A stretch of DNA of 64,000 nt from Alphaproteobacteria bacterium (GCA_016793165.1 JAEULA010000063.1:1-64000); one strand, 5' to 3'. Counted from the stretch's first letter, positions 15,274 through 24,342 are shown. Notes: generated by a model from the sequence alone, not told the origin. Made by a program: numbers and translations.

Positions 15274-15981
15274 TCAGACTCCGAGATACGCCTCGCGCAC
15301 GCGATCGTCGGCGAGCAGCGCCGACGCCGACGCGCTCAGCGTCACCTCGCCCGTCTCCAGCACGTGGCCCTCGTCGGCGAGACCGAGCGCCATGGCCGCG
15401 TTCTGCTCGACGATGAGGACCGTCATGCCCGCTCGGCGGAACCCGCGGATGGACTCCGCCATGTCGGCGACGATCCGCGGCGCGAGCCCCATCGACGGCT
15501 CGTCGAGCAGCAGGAGGCGCGGCTTGGCGACGAGCGCGCGGGCGAAGGCGAGCATCTGCTGCTCGCCGCCCGACAGCGTGCCGGCGAGCTGGCGCCGGCG
15601 CTCGGCGAGCCGCGGGAAGAGCTCGTACATGCGCGCGATGTCCGCCGCCACGGCGCCGGCGTCGTCGCGGCAATACCCGCCCATCATCAGGCACTCGTGG
15701 ACCGTGAGGTTGCGGAACACCTTGCGGCCCTCGGGCACCTGCACCGCGCCGCGGCGCACGATCTGCTCGGGCGGCAGCCCGTCGATGCGGGCGCCGGCGA
15801 ACTCGATGCTGCCCGAGCGCGGCCGCACGAGCCCGGAGATCGTGTTGAGGGTCGTCGACTTGCCGGCGCCGTTGGCGCCGATCAGCGCGATGATCGCGCC
15901 CTCCGGCACGTCGAAGGACACGCCGCGAAGCGCCAGGATCGGTCCGTAGGCGACGTGGAGGTCCCGGATCGCGAGCATCAT
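15274..15981 (-). CDS. livF: Branched-chain amino acid-type ABC transporter, ATP-binding protein LivF
   Basis: A 235-residue ATPase subunit: Walker A GANGAGKST, signature LSGGEQQ and Walker B RLLLLDEPSMGLAP. The short length and the ending REAYLGV are typical of LivF. It energises import by the LivHM permeases together with LivG. Two adjacent ATG codons (15979-15981 and 15976-15978) can start it; the first is used and overlaps the livG stop. This is the last gene of livK-livHM-livG-livF, all read on the minus strand. Confidence 0.92.
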   Translation of the reverse strand: MMLAIRDLHVAYGPILALRGVSFDVPEGAIIALIGANGAGKSTTLNTISGLVRPRSGSIEFAGARIDGLPPEQIVRRGAVQVPEGRKVFRNLTVHECLMMGGYCRDDAGAVAADIARMYELFPRLAERRRQLAGTLSGGEQQMLAFARALVAKPRLLLLDEPSMGLAPRIVADMAESIRGFRRAGMTVLIVEQNAAMALGLADEGHVLETGEVTLSASASALLADDRVREAYLGV

Positions 15982-16742
15982 GCGCCGGCCCGTCCGAGAT
16001 ACGCCTCGAGCACCGCCGGCGCCGCCTGCACCGCCGCGGGCGTCCCCTCGGCGATCACCTGGCCGTGGTGCAGGACCGTGATCCGCTCGCACAGGCCCAT
16101 GACCATCTTCATGTTGTGCTCGACGAGGAAGACCGTGACGCCGCGCGCGACGATGCGCTCGACCTGCCCCATCAGCGCCCGCGTCTCGGCCGGATTCATG
16201 CCCGCGGCCGGCTCGTCGAGCAGCAGCAGCCGCGGCCCGGCCGCGAGCGCCCGGGCGATCTCGAGCAGGCGCTGGTGGCCATAGGCGATCGTGCGCGCGC
16301 GCTCGTCCTGCAGCGCGCCGAGCCCGACGAAGTCCAGGCATTCGCGCGCCGCCTCGCGCAGCCGCCGCTCCTCGGCGCGCTGCCAGGGCGGCCGCAGCAG
16401 GGCCGCGCCGATGTCGGCGCGGCCCGTGCGGTGCGCGCCGACCATAACGTTCTCCAGCACCGTCATGTCGTAGAAGAGCTGGATCTCCTGGAACGTGCGC
16501 CCGAGCCCGAGATGCTGGCGCCGGTCGGCGGCAAGGTCCTGGATCGGCGTGCCGTCGAACAGGATCGTCCCGGCATCCGGCCGCAGGATACCGCTGACGA
16601 CATTGAAGAACGTCGACTTGCCCGAGCCGTTCGGCCCGATCAGGCCGCGGATCTCGCCGGCGCGCACGTCGAGCGTGACGCCGCCCAGCGCGGCGAGGCC
16701 GCCGAAGCGCCTGGCGACGTCCCGGACGGCGAGGATCGTCAC
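15978..16742 (-). CDS. livG: Branched-chain amino acid-type ABC transporter, ATP-binding protein LivG
   Basis: A 254-residue ATPase subunit with Walker A GPNGSGKST and Walker B RLLLLDEPAAGMNPAE, followed by the LivG-type C-terminal extension ending VLEAYLGRAGA. It pairs with LivF on the inner face of the membrane. The start is a GTG at 16740-16742 that overlaps the livHM stop (GTGA). The signature region reads YGHQRLLEIARAL, an LSYGxQR variant common in LivG. Confidence 0.92.
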   Translation of the reverse strand: MTILAVRDVARRFGGLAALGGVTLDVRAGEIRGLIGPNGSGKSTFFNVVSGILRPDAGTILFDGTPIQDLAADRRQHLGLGRTFQEIQLFYDMTVLENVMVGAHRTGRADIGAALLRPPWQRAEERRLREAARECLDFVGLGALQDERARTIAYGHQRLLEIARALAAGPRLLLLDEPAAGMNPAETRALMGQVERIVARGVTVFLVEHNMKMVMGLCERITVLHHGQVIAEGTPAAVQAAPAVLEAYLGRAGA

Positions 16743-18619
16743 GACGCCGACCGTGCCGCGCGCGGCGCGACCAGACGCGTCGCCAGGCGCCGCCCGATGT
16801 CGGCGAGGCCGCCGGGCAGGAACATCATGAAGCCGACGATCAGTCCGCCGTAGACGACGAGACGGAAGTCGGCGAGCAGCCGCAGGTACTCGGGCAGAAG
16901 GATCACGACGAGGGCGCCGACGATCCCGCCCGCGAGCGAGCCCAGCCCGCCGATCACGACCATCGTCACCATCTGCACCGATACGAGGAAGGTGAAGCCC
17001 TCGGGATTGATGTAGGCGATGTAGTGCGCGTAGAGGCTGCCCGCGATGCCGGCGCAGGCGGTGCCCGCGACGAAGGCCTTGGTCTTCTCGCGCAGCGGCG
17101 AGATGCCCGAGGCCAGCGCGGCGAGCTCGTTCTCGCGGACCGCCACCAGCGCGCGCCCGAGGCGCGAGTGCAGGATCCGGCGCAGCGCCACGAAGACGAG
17201 CGCCAGCACCGCGGAGATGAGAACGAAGAAGCTCTCCTCGCTCTCGAACTCGAAGGTGCCGAGCTTCGGCAGCGGAATCCCGTAAATGCCGTAGGCGCCG
17301 TTGGTGACCGACTTCAGGTTCACCATCAGCAGGAACAGGATCTCGCCCAGCGCCAGCGTGCCGATGGCGAGGAAGTGGCCGCTGAGCCGCAGGATCGGCG
17401 CGACCAGCAGGCCGACCGCGCCGGCGGCGACCGCGGCGATCGGCAGGCCGAGCAGCGCGGGCACGCCGAGCTTGGTGGCCGCCAGGGCCGAGGCATAGGC
17501 GCCGACGCCGAAGAAGGCGGCGTGCCCGAAGGAGAACTGGCCGGTCAGCCCGACGATCAGCTGCAGGCCCAGCACCGCGATCGCCGAGATCAGCGCCATG
17601 TTGAGCACGCGCAGCGCGTAGGTGTCGGCGAAGGCGAGCAGCGCCAGCCAGGCGATCGCGACCGCGGCGAGCGTCGCCAGGCGGCGCGGCCGCGCGGCGA
17701 AGAAGCCGGCCGCATCGCCGACCGCGACCTTGGCGCTCTCCGTGATCGAGCGGCCGGCGGCCTGCCGGGGCCGGAAGAAGAACATCAGCACGGCGATCAG
17801 GATCGCGAAGGTGATGATGTTCTTGTACTCGGACGGCAGCGCGCCGGCGGCGAGCGTCTCGATCACGCCGAGCGCGAGCCCGCCCAGCATGGTGCCGACG
17901 ATGCCGAACCCGCCGAGCGCCGCCGCCGCGAAGGCCTTCACGATCACGGTGTGACCGAGTCCGAACGAGGCGAAGAACAGCGGCGCCATCAGCACCCCGG
18001 CGGCGCCGCCCAGCGCGCCGCTGATCGCGAAGGTCAGCGCCACGTTGCGCCGCCGGCTGACGCCGTAGAGCGCGGCGGTCGCGGGATCGAGCGAGGCGGC
18101 GCGCCAGGCGATGCCCGTGAGGGTGAAGCGGAAGAAGTACTGCAGCGCCGCCATCGCCGCGAAGCCGAGGCCGAGGATCCAGAGATTGAGCGCCTGGGCG
18201 CGGATCCCGAGCACGATCACCGGCTCGGTCGGGAAGATCGACGGATAGGCGATCGGCTCGCGGCCCCAGACCACGATCGCCAGCGCCTGCAGCGCGATCG
18301 AAAGTCCGAGCGTGGCGATCAGCAGGTTCAGCAGCGGCGAGCGGCGCGCCAGGATCGGCCTCAGCACGCCGCGCTCGAGCGCCACGCCGACGAGGCCGGT
18401 CGCGACGGTCGCGACCAGGAACGCGGCGACGTACGGGATCCCGGTGAAGGTGAGCAGGCTCAGCCCGATGAAGGCGCCGAGCATCACCATCTCGCCCTGG
18501 GCGAAATTGACGAGCTCGGTCGCCGTCAGCGTGAGCGCGAAGCCCAGCCCGACGAGGCTGTAGACGCAGCCGATCGTCAGACCCGAGACGACCAGCTGGC
18601 TCGCGGTCGCCAGATCCAT
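16739..18619 (-). CDS. livHM: Fused LivH-LivM permease of an ABC amino-acid-type importer
   Basis: A 626-residue membrane protein joining two permeases usually encoded separately. Residues 1 to about 290 match LivH (NFAQGEMVMLGAF and the LGGFGIVGTMLGGLALGVIE region). Residues about 315 to 626 match LivM (GQFSFGHAAFFGVGAYASA, ENELAALASGI, then VIGGLGSLAGGIVGA). A hydrophilic linker around 285-310 joins them. Each half forms the channel of the importer. No stop or frameshift lies in the junction, so the fusion appears genuine. Downstream livG overlaps by 4 bases. The start ATG is at 18617-18619. Confidence 0.9.
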   Translation of the reverse strand: MDLATASQLVVSGLTIGCVYSLVGLGFALTLTATELVNFAQGEMVMLGAFIGLSLLTFTGIPYVAAFLVATVATGLVGVALERGVLRPILARRSPLLNLLIATLGLSIALQALAIVVWGREPIAYPSIFPTEPVIVLGIRAQALNLWILGLGFAAMAALQYFFRFTLTGIAWRAASLDPATAALYGVSRRRNVALTFAISGALGGAAGVLMAPLFFASFGLGHTVIVKAFAAAALGGFGIVGTMLGGLALGVIETLAAGALPSEYKNIITFAILIAVLMFFFRPRQAAGRSITESAKVAVGDAAGFFAARPRRLATLAAVAIAWLALLAFADTYALRVLNMALISAIAVLGLQLIVGLTGQFSFGHAAFFGVGAYASALAATKLGVPALLGLPIAAVAAGAVGLLVAPILRLSGHFLAIGTLALGEILFLLMVNLKSVTNGAYGIYGIPLPKLGTFEFESEESFFVLISAVLALVFVALRRILHSRLGRALVAVRENELAALASGISPLREKTKAFVAGTACAGIAGSLYAHYIAYINPEGFTFLVSVQMVTMVVIGGLGSLAGGIVGALVVILLPEYLRLLADFRLVVYGGLIVGFMMFLPGGLADIGRRLATRLVAPRAARSAS

Positions 18620-18668
18620 GGCCGTGGCGCCGCCCGCGCGGCCGCGACGCCGAGCCGCTCGCGCGCCG

Positions 18669-19784
18669 TCAGCGAGCGAGTATCGTCTTCTGCCCGTTCT
18701 TCACCTGGACCTTGTAGAGCGGGAAGAACGCCTCGCCCGTCGCGTCGAAGGTCCAGTCGCCGAGGATGCCCTTGAAGGCGCCGGCCGTCTTCAGACCCGC
18801 GGCGAAGTCGCGCACGACCTGCCGGTCGCTCTTGCCGCCCTTGGCCACGGCCTGGTGGATGATCTCGACCGTGTCGTAGAGCTCGGCGACCCAGCCGTCG
18901 GGATCGCGGCCGTACTGGTCTCGGTAGCGCTTGCCGAAGGCCTGCAGGCGCGGCTCGGGGTCGGCCGGCGTGAACGGCTCGACGAGCACCGCGCCCTCGA
19001 CCGCGTCGCCGCCGAGCTCGATGTATTTCGGCGAGGCGTTGCCGGTGTCGCCGAGCAGCTGCAGGCTCATGCCGAGCTGCTTGGCCTGCTTGGCGATCAG
19101 CGCGGAGGCGGTGTAGGCGCCGACCGTGTAGAGCGCGGTCGCGCCCGACGCCTTCACCTTGGCGAGCTGGCCGGTGAAGTCCTGGTCGGCGCGCGGGAAG
19201 CTCTCGAACGAGGCGAGCTGCAGGCCGCGCGCGGCCATCGCGTTCTTGAAGCCGTTGGCCATCGACGCGCCGTACTCGTCGTCGGAGTAGAGCACCGCGA
19301 CCTTGGTCTGACCGAGCTTCTCCACCGCGAAGCCGGCGAGCTCCTTGGTCTGGCCGGTGGCGCCGACGGCCACGCGGAACACGTAGTCGGACCCCTGCTG
19401 GGTGATCGAGGTGCCGACCCCCGCGGTGAACTGCGGCGTCCGGTAGCGCTTCGTCACCGGGACCATCGCCAGTGCGCAGGGGCTGTTCATGGCCCCGAGC
19501 ACCGCGACGACGCTGTCCTTAGTGATCAGCTTGACGGTGGCGTTGACGGCCTGGTCGCAGTTGCTGGCGTCGTCCTCGGAGACCAGCTCGATCTTCCAGG
19601 GGCCGCCGGCGGCATTGATCTCCTTCGCGCGCATCTCGGCGCCGGTGAGCTGGCTCTGGCCGACCGCCGCGAAGGCGCCGGTGAGCGGGCCGACGACGCC
19701 GATCTTGATCACGCCCTGCGCGGCCGCGGGGTCGCCCGCGAGCGCAACACCCAACAAAAGCCCGCCGGCAACCATGCTCTTCAT
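18669..19784 (-). CDS. livK: Branched-chain amino acid-type ABC transporter, substrate-binding protein LivK
   Basis: A 371-residue periplasmic receptor with a signal peptide (MKSMVAGGLLLGVALAG, cleavage near AAAQ-G). The mature N-terminus VIKIGVVGPLTGAFAAVG is the leucine-binding-protein fold (Peripla_BP_6). It captures a ligand and delivers it to LivHM. Ligands of this family include branched-chain amino acids, amides, urea and aromatics, and the sequence does not decide which. The ATG at 19782-19784 is preceded by GGGGGAGA. Its neighbour across a 164-base divergent region is hyuA, which hints that hydantoin-like or 5-oxoproline-like compounds could be the cargo (inference). Confidence 0.88.
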   Translation of the reverse strand: MKSMVAGGLLLGVALAGDPAAAQGVIKIGVVGPLTGAFAAVGQSQLTGAEMRAKEINAAGGPWKIELVSEDDASNCDQAVNATVKLITKDSVVAVLGAMNSPCALAMVPVTKRYRTPQFTAGVGTSITQQGSDYVFRVAVGATGQTKELAGFAVEKLGQTKVAVLYSDDEYGASMANGFKNAMAARGLQLASFESFPRADQDFTGQLAKVKASGATALYTVGAYTASALIAKQAKQLGMSLQLLGDTGNASPKYIELGGDAVEGAVLVEPFTPADPEPRLQAFGKRYRDQYGRDPDGWVAELYDTVEIIHQAVAKGGKSDRQVVRDFAAGLKTAGAFKGILGDWTFDATGEAFFPLYKVQVKNGQKTILAR

Positions 19785-19831
19785 GTCGGATCTCCCCCAT
19801 CGCCCGCGCGATCGCGTCTCGACGCGCAACG

Positions 19832-19861
19832 ACTATAGGCGCCGCTTCGCCGGCGAGTCAC
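19832..19861 (-). promoter_or_regulatory. Likely livK promoter
   Basis: On the minus strand GTGACT (19856-19861) and TATAGT (19832-19837) are separated by 18 bases. TATAGT matches the -10 consensus in 5 of 6 positions. The start would be near 19825, giving a leader of about 40 bases before the livK ATG. No equally good plus-strand promoter for hyuA is seen in the shared 19785-19948 region. Confidence 0.5.
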
Positions 19862-19948
19862 GCCCGCCGCGGCATCGTTTCGCTAGGCGCCGCACCGAGG
19901 CGCGCCATAAGCTCCGCCGCCACGCGAACGGGAACCGCAAGCGACGCA

Positions 19949-22027
19949 ATGATCAGGATCGGTGTCGACATCGGCGGAACCTTCACCGACTTCGTCCTGG
20001 TCGGCGACGGGATCCACGGCCTCGTCTTCCACAAGCAGCTCACCACGCCGTCGGACCCGTCGGCTGCCGTGCTCGAGGGGATCGCAGCGCTGCTCGCGCG
20101 ACAGGGGCTGGCGCCCGGCGCCGTCGACGAGATCGTCCACGGGACGACGCTGGTGACGAACGCGGTGATCGAGCGGCGCGGCGCGCGCACCGGCATGCTC
20201 GTCACTCGGGGCTTCGCGGACACGCTCGATATCGGGCTCGAGCAGCGCTACGAGCTCTTCGACCTGCGCCTGCAGTTCGCGCCGCCGGTCGTGGGGCGCC
20301 GGCAACGCGCGGAGATCGACGAGCGCATCCGCGCCGACGGGTCGATCGAGACCGCGATCGACCCCGAGGCCGTCTGCGCGGCCGTCGCCCGCCTCGTCGC
20401 CGAACAGCGCATCGAGGCGGTCGCCGTCTGCTTCCTGCACAGCTATGCCAATCCCGCGCACGAGGACGTGGCACGCCGGGCGATCGCCGCGCGGTTCCCG
20501 GAGCTGTTCGTGTCGACCTCCGCCGACGTCGCGCCGCACATGCGCGAGTTCGAGCGCTGGACCACGACCACGGTGAACGCCTACTCGCAGCCGGGATTCC
20601 ACCGCTATCTCGACCGCCTCGAGCGCCGCCTCGCGGATGGCGGCTTCGCAGGCCGGTTCCTGATGATGTCCTCGAGCGGCGGCGTGGTCACGACGGACAC
20701 CGCGCGGCGATATCCGGTGCGCATGCTCGAGTCGGGCCCCGCCGCCGGCGTCCTTATGTCGGCCGAGCACGGCCGGCGCCTCGCGATCGACGACCTTCTC
20801 GCCTTCGACCTCGGCGGCACTACCGCCAAGGGCTCGATCGTGCGCGACGGGCGGCCCGGCAAGCGCTACGCGATGGAGGTCGCGCGCTGCTACCAGCACA
20901 AGCGCGGCAGCGGCCTCGGCCTGAAGCTGCCCGTCGTCGACATGACCGAGATCGGCGCCGGCGGCGGCAGCATCGCCGCGGTCGACGAGCGCGGCCTGCT
21001 GCGCGTCGGCCCGCATTCCAGCGGCGCCGACCCCGGCCCGGCGTGCTACGGCCGCGGCGGCGCCGAGCCGACCCTGACCGACGCCAATCTCGTCCTCGGC
21101 TACCTCGATCCCGGGTTCTTCCTCGGCGGGGCGATGCGCCTCGATGCCGGGCGGGCGCAGGCGGCGATCGCGGCGCGCGTCGCGGGGCCGCTCGGCATCG
21201 ACACGTTGCGCGCTGCCTGGGGCATCCACGAGACGATCAACGAGGACATCGCGCGCGCGTTCCGCATGCACGCGGTCGAGCGCAGCTTCGACACGCGGCG
21301 CGCGACCATCGTCGCCTTCGGCGGCGGCGGGCCGATCCATGCGACCGCTGTCGGCCGCAAGCTTGCCGCGCCGCGCGTCGTCTTCCCCGTCGGCGCCGGC
21401 GTCATGTCGGCGCTGGGCCTGCTCGCGAGCCCGCCGAGCTTCGAGGTGGCGCGCTCGCTTCGCGTCGACCTCGACCGCCTCGACGCGGCGCGCTTCGCGG
21501 CGACGCTGCGCGCCATGACCGACGAGGCGACCGGCTTCCTCGCTCGTGCCGGGGTCGCGCCGCCAGACATCGTCGTCGATCGCCGCATCGACCTGCGCTA
21601 TCGCGGCCAGGGATACGAGCTCGAGATCGCGCTGCCGCCCGATCGCGGCGACGGCGAGTGCTTCGCCCTGCTGGCGCCGCTGTTCGCCGCGCGCTACCGC
21701 GAGGTGTTCCGCGTCGACCAGCTCGACGAGCCGATCGAGCTCGTGACGTGGAAGGTCGAGGCGCGCGGCCCCGCGCCGCGCGTGCCGCATGCCGAGCTCG
21801 CCGTCGCCGACGACGGCCCGGCGCGCAAGGGGACGCGCCTCGCCTATCTGCCCGAGCGCGGCGCGATGGGCGAGGTCGCCGTCTACGACCGCTACCGCCT
21901 GCGCGCCGGCGCGCGGGTCGACGGCCCGGCGCTGATCGAGGAGCGCGAGTCGACCTGCCTGCTGCGCGCCGGCGAGCACGCCGTCGTCGACGCGGAGCTC
22001 AACCTGATCGTCACGATCGAGCGATGA
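19949..22027 (+). CDS. hyuA: HyuA, hydantoinase/5-oxoprolinase ATP-binding subunit
   Basis: A 692-residue protein of the N-methylhydantoinase A/acetone carboxylase beta/5-oxoprolinase family. It has the actin-like ATPase motif RIGVDIGGTFTDFVLV at the N-terminus, FDLGGTTAKGSIV mid-protein and EIGAGGGSIA. The enzyme opens a cyclic amide with ATP hydrolysis: hydantoins, 5-oxoproline or related lactams. The exact substrate cannot be read from motifs. ATGA overlap with hyuB indicates a two-subunit enzyme made from one transcript. The ATG at 19949 has only a weak purine-rich sequence before it. Confidence 0.87.
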   Translation: MIRIGVDIGGTFTDFVLVGDGIHGLVFHKQLTTPSDPSAAVLEGIAALLARQGLAPGAVDEIVHGTTLVTNAVIERRGARTGMLVTRGFADTLDIGLEQRYELFDLRLQFAPPVVGRRQRAEIDERIRADGSIETAIDPEAVCAAVARLVAEQRIEAVAVCFLHSYANPAHEDVARRAIAARFPELFVSTSADVAPHMREFERWTTTTVNAYSQPGFHRYLDRLERRLADGGFAGRFLMMSSSGGVVTTDTARRYPVRMLESGPAAGVLMSAEHGRRLAIDDLLAFDLGGTTAKGSIVRDGRPGKRYAMEVARCYQHKRGSGLGLKLPVVDMTEIGAGGGSIAAVDERGLLRVGPHSSGADPGPACYGRGGAEPTLTDANLVLGYLDPGFFLGGAMRLDAGRAQAAIAARVAGPLGIDTLRAAWGIHETINEDIARAFRMHAVERSFDTRRATIVAFGGGGPIHATAVGRKLAAPRVVFPVGAGVMSALGLLASPPSFEVARSLRVDLDRLDAARFAATLRAMTDEATGFLARAGVAPPDIVVDRRIDLRYRGQGYELEIALPPDRGDGECFALLAPLFAARYREVFRVDQLDEPIELVTWKVEARGPAPRVPHAELAVADDGPARKGTRLAYLPERGAMGEVAVYDRYRLRAGARVDGPALIEERESTCLLRAGEHAVVDAELNLIVTIER

Positions 22028-23688
22028 AGCGGGAGCCGGGCATGACCGACGCAAGGCCTGTCGCGCGCTACGACGCCGTCGAGCTCGGGATCCTCTGGGA
22101 CCGCCTGATCTCGGTCGCCGACGAGATCGTCGAGACGCTCGTGCGCACCTCGTTCTCGACGATCGTGCGCGAGGGCTACGACCTGTCGGTGATGCTGTTC
22201 GACCGCAACGGCCGGCTTCTCGTCCAAGGCACGCGCAGCATCCCCGTGTTCATCGGCACCGCGCCCGTGACGCTCGCGCACATGCTGGAGCGCTTCCCGC
22301 CGGAGACGCTGGCCCCGGGCGACGTCGTCGTCACCAACGACCCGATGATGGGCACCGGCCACCTGTTCGACATCAGCGTGATGCGGCCGGTGCATCGCGA
22401 CGGCGCCCTCGTCGGTTACACGATGAGCATCACGCATCTGCCCGACATCGGCGGCATGGGATTCTCCGCCGTCGCCACGGAGATGTTCCACGAGGGGTTG
22501 AAGATCCCGATCTGCAAGCTCTACGAGGGCGGGCGGATCAACCGGCTGCTGGTCGACCTGATCCGCGCCAACGTGCGCGTGCCCGAGCAGGTGATGGGCG
22601 ACATCCTCGCCAACGTGAGCTGCAACGAGGTCGGCGCGCGCCAGCTGCTGGGCTTCATGGCGGAGTACGGCATCGACGACCTCGTGCCTCTGTCGGATGC
22701 GATCCGCGCCCGCTCCGAACTGGCGATGCGCGAGAAGATCCGCGAGATCCCCGACGGCACCTACCGCAATCGCATCGATTTCGAGGGCATCGACGGTCCG
22801 CTGTCGCTGGCCTGCACGATCGAGAAGCGCGGCGACGGAATCGCGATCGACTTCGCCGGCTCGAGCGGCACGGTGCGCGGCGGCATCAACGTGCCGTTCT
22901 GCTACGCCCGCGCGATGGCGCTCTACTCGATCAAGTGCCTCACGGCGCCGACGATCCCGAACAACGAAGGCTCGGTCGCGCCGGTCGCGGTGTCGGCGCC
23001 GCCCGGCTCGATCCTCAACGCCCAGCCGCCCTCGCCGACGGCCGGCCGCCACATCGTCGGCCATTTCGTGACGCCGCTGATCTTCGGCGCCCTCGCCGAG
23101 GCGATGCCCGACCGCGTGCAGGCCGACACCGGGATGATCAACATCGTCACCTTCCAGGGCCGCCATCCCGACGGCTCCGCGGTGTCGACGCTCTATTTCG
23201 TCGCCGGCGGCTTCGGGGCGCTCACCGGTCAGGACGGCCATCCCACCACGCCCGGCCCCTCGAACATGGCCTGCGTGCCGGTCGAGATCTGGGAGAGCCG
23301 AACCGGCGTGACCGTGGAGAGCAAGCGCCTGCTGGCCGACTCCGGCGGGCCCGGCGAGTGGCGCGGCGGCCTCGGACAGGAGATCGTCCTGCGCAACGAC
23401 ACCGGCCATCCGATGACGATCTTCTCGATGGCCAATCGCACGGAGTTCGCGGCGACGGGCTTCCGCGGCGGCCAGCCCGGCGCGAAGCGCGAGCACCGCA
23501 TCAACGGCGACGTCGTGCATCCGAAGGGGCGGCAGGAGCTCGAGCCCGGCGACCGCCTGGCACTTCGCGAGGCCGGCGGCGGCGGCATCGGCGATCCGCG
23601 CCGGCGCGACCGCCGGCTCGTCGAGCGCGACGTCGAAGAGGGCTTCGTCAGCCGCGACGTCGCGCGGCGGATCTACGGCCTGGATTGA
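22024..23688 (+). CDS. hyuB: HyuB, hydantoinase/5-oxoprolinase second subunit
   Basis: A 554-residue protein of the hydantoinase B family. It contains SFSTIVREGYDLSVMLFD, GDVVVTNDPMMGTGHLFDISV, HLPDIGGMGFSA, AGSSGTVRGGINVPFCYARA and SGGPGEWRGGLGQE. It forms the catalytic complex with HyuA. The ATG at 22024 overlaps the hyuA stop; an internal ATG at 22042 (MTDARP) has a better-placed GGGAG sequence and may be the true start. The C-terminus keeps the Gly-rich GGGGIGDPRRRD stretch of the family. Nothing follows for 90 bases, and no clear terminator was recognised before the tRNA terminator at 23781. Confidence 0.87.
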   Translation: MKREPGMTDARPVARYDAVELGILWDRLISVADEIVETLVRTSFSTIVREGYDLSVMLFDRNGRLLVQGTRSIPVFIGTAPVTLAHMLERFPPETLAPGDVVVTNDPMMGTGHLFDISVMRPVHRDGALVGYTMSITHLPDIGGMGFSAVATEMFHEGLKIPICKLYEGGRINRLLVDLIRANVRVPEQVMGDILANVSCNEVGARQLLGFMAEYGIDDLVPLSDAIRARSELAMREKIREIPDGTYRNRIDFEGIDGPLSLACTIEKRGDGIAIDFAGSSGTVRGGINVPFCYARAMALYSIKCLTAPTIPNNEGSVAPVAVSAPPGSILNAQPPSPTAGRHIVGHFVTPLIFGALAEAMPDRVQADTGMINIVTFQGRHPDGSAVSTLYFVAGGFGALTGQDGHPTTPGPSNMACVPVEIWESRTGVTVESKRLLADSGGPGEWRGGLGQEIVLRNDTGHPMTIFSMANRTEFAATGFRGGQPGAKREHRINGDVVHPKGRQELEPGDRLALREAGGGGIGDPRRRDRRLVERDVEEGFVSRDVARRIYGLD

Positions 23689-23780
23689 TCGAGCGGACCT
23701 GCTCGTCCGCGACGGCGCGGCGCACGACGATGGTTAAGGAACCCGCGCCGCCGGCCGGACATGCGGGACTCGAAACGACG

Positions 23781-23810
23781 AAGGGCCCGACCGCTGACGG
23801 CCGGGCCCTT
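23781..23810 (-). terminator. Terminator hairpin downstream of tRNA-Ala
   Basis: AAGGGCCCG (23781-23789) pairs with CGGGCCCTT (23802-23810), a 9-bp stem. It lies 8 bases beyond the CCA end of the minus-strand tRNA. It could also stop transcription arriving from hyuAB on the other strand. Confidence 0.65.
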
Positions 23811-23818
23811 CTGGTATT

Positions 23819-23894
23819 TGGTGGAGCCGAACGGGATCGAACCGTCGACCTCGTGAATGCCATTCACGCGCTCTCCCAGCTGAGCTACGGCCCC
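23819..23894 (-). tRNA. tRNA-Ala (anticodon GGC)
   Basis: A 76-base gene with encoded CCA. The acceptor stem GGGGCCG pairs with CGGCTCC and includes the G3-U70 wobble that identifies alanine tRNAs. The anticodon stem CGTGA/TCACG encloses the loop ATGGCAT, giving anticodon GGC for GCC and GCU codons. The T-arm GGTTCGATCC is canonical. It lies alone between hyuB and the FYDLN gene. Confidence 0.97.
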
Positions 23895-23945
23895 GGAACT
23901 CTCGGACCCGCCGGGCTCTGGGGGCCGGGCGGGTCGTCTTGCGCC

Positions 23946-23976
23946 TCTATAAGTCGTCTTGCGGCGCGCGGCGCAA
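23946..23976 (-). promoter_or_regulatory. Candidate promoter of tRNA-Ala
   Basis: On the minus strand TTGCGC (23971-23976) precedes TTATAG (23947-23952) by 18 bases; TATAGA one base on is an alternative -10. Transcription would start about 45 bases before the mature tRNA 5' end. Located between the FYDLN gene stop and the tRNA. Confidence 0.45.
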
Positions 23977-23997
23977 GCGAAAAAACGTCGGAGCCGC

Positions 23998-24342
23998 TCA
24001 GCGACCCTCGCCGTCCTCGTCCGACTTGTCGATCACCTCTTCGACGTCGTCGGAATCCTGGCCGAGTTCGGAGGTGTCCTCCATCACCGCCTCGTCCTCC
24101 TCCTCGTCCTCGGCCTCGTCGTCCGCGACATCCTCGACCTCCGCGGGTTCCGGCTCGTCGGCCGGGACCGGCTTCGCGACCGCCGCCGCCGGCGGCGGCT
24201 TGCCGCGCCGCAGCTTGAGCAGGGTCTCGGGATCGAACGTCGCCCCGCATTTCGGGCAAAGGATCGGCGTGCGGTTCATGTCGTAGAACTTCGCGCCGCA
24301 GGACTGACAGGTCCGCTTCTGTCCCAATTCGGCCTTGACCAC
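23998..24342 (-). CDS. FYDLN acid domain protein (TIGR02300 type)
   Basis: A 114-residue small protein. Its N-terminal half is a zinc ribbon, CQSCG followed by FYDMNRTPILCPKCGA, a slight variant of the FYDLN name motif. Its C-terminal half is very acidic (DDEAEDEEEDEAVMED and DSDDVEEVIDKSDEDGEG). The family is known mainly from alphaproteobacteria and has no established function. The acidic tail with a zinc ribbon suggests binding to a basic partner or a nucleic-acid protein (inference). The GTG at 24340-24342 is chosen because AAGGAG precedes it. A perfect TTGACA lies upstream at 24441-24446, though its -10 is weak. It is divergent from aroA. Confidence 0.85.
   Translation of the reverse strand: MVKAELGQKRTCQSCGAKFYDMNRTPILCPKCGATFDPETLLKLRRGKPPPAAAVAKPVPADEPEPAEVEDVADDEAEDEEEDEAVMEDTSELGQDSDDVEEVIDKSDEDGEGR

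Noticed and set aside
17024..18775. Long plus-strand open frame across livHM
   Set aside because: Arg/Glu/Asp-rich low-complexity product antisense to a clear permease gene; typical of high-GC shadow frames.
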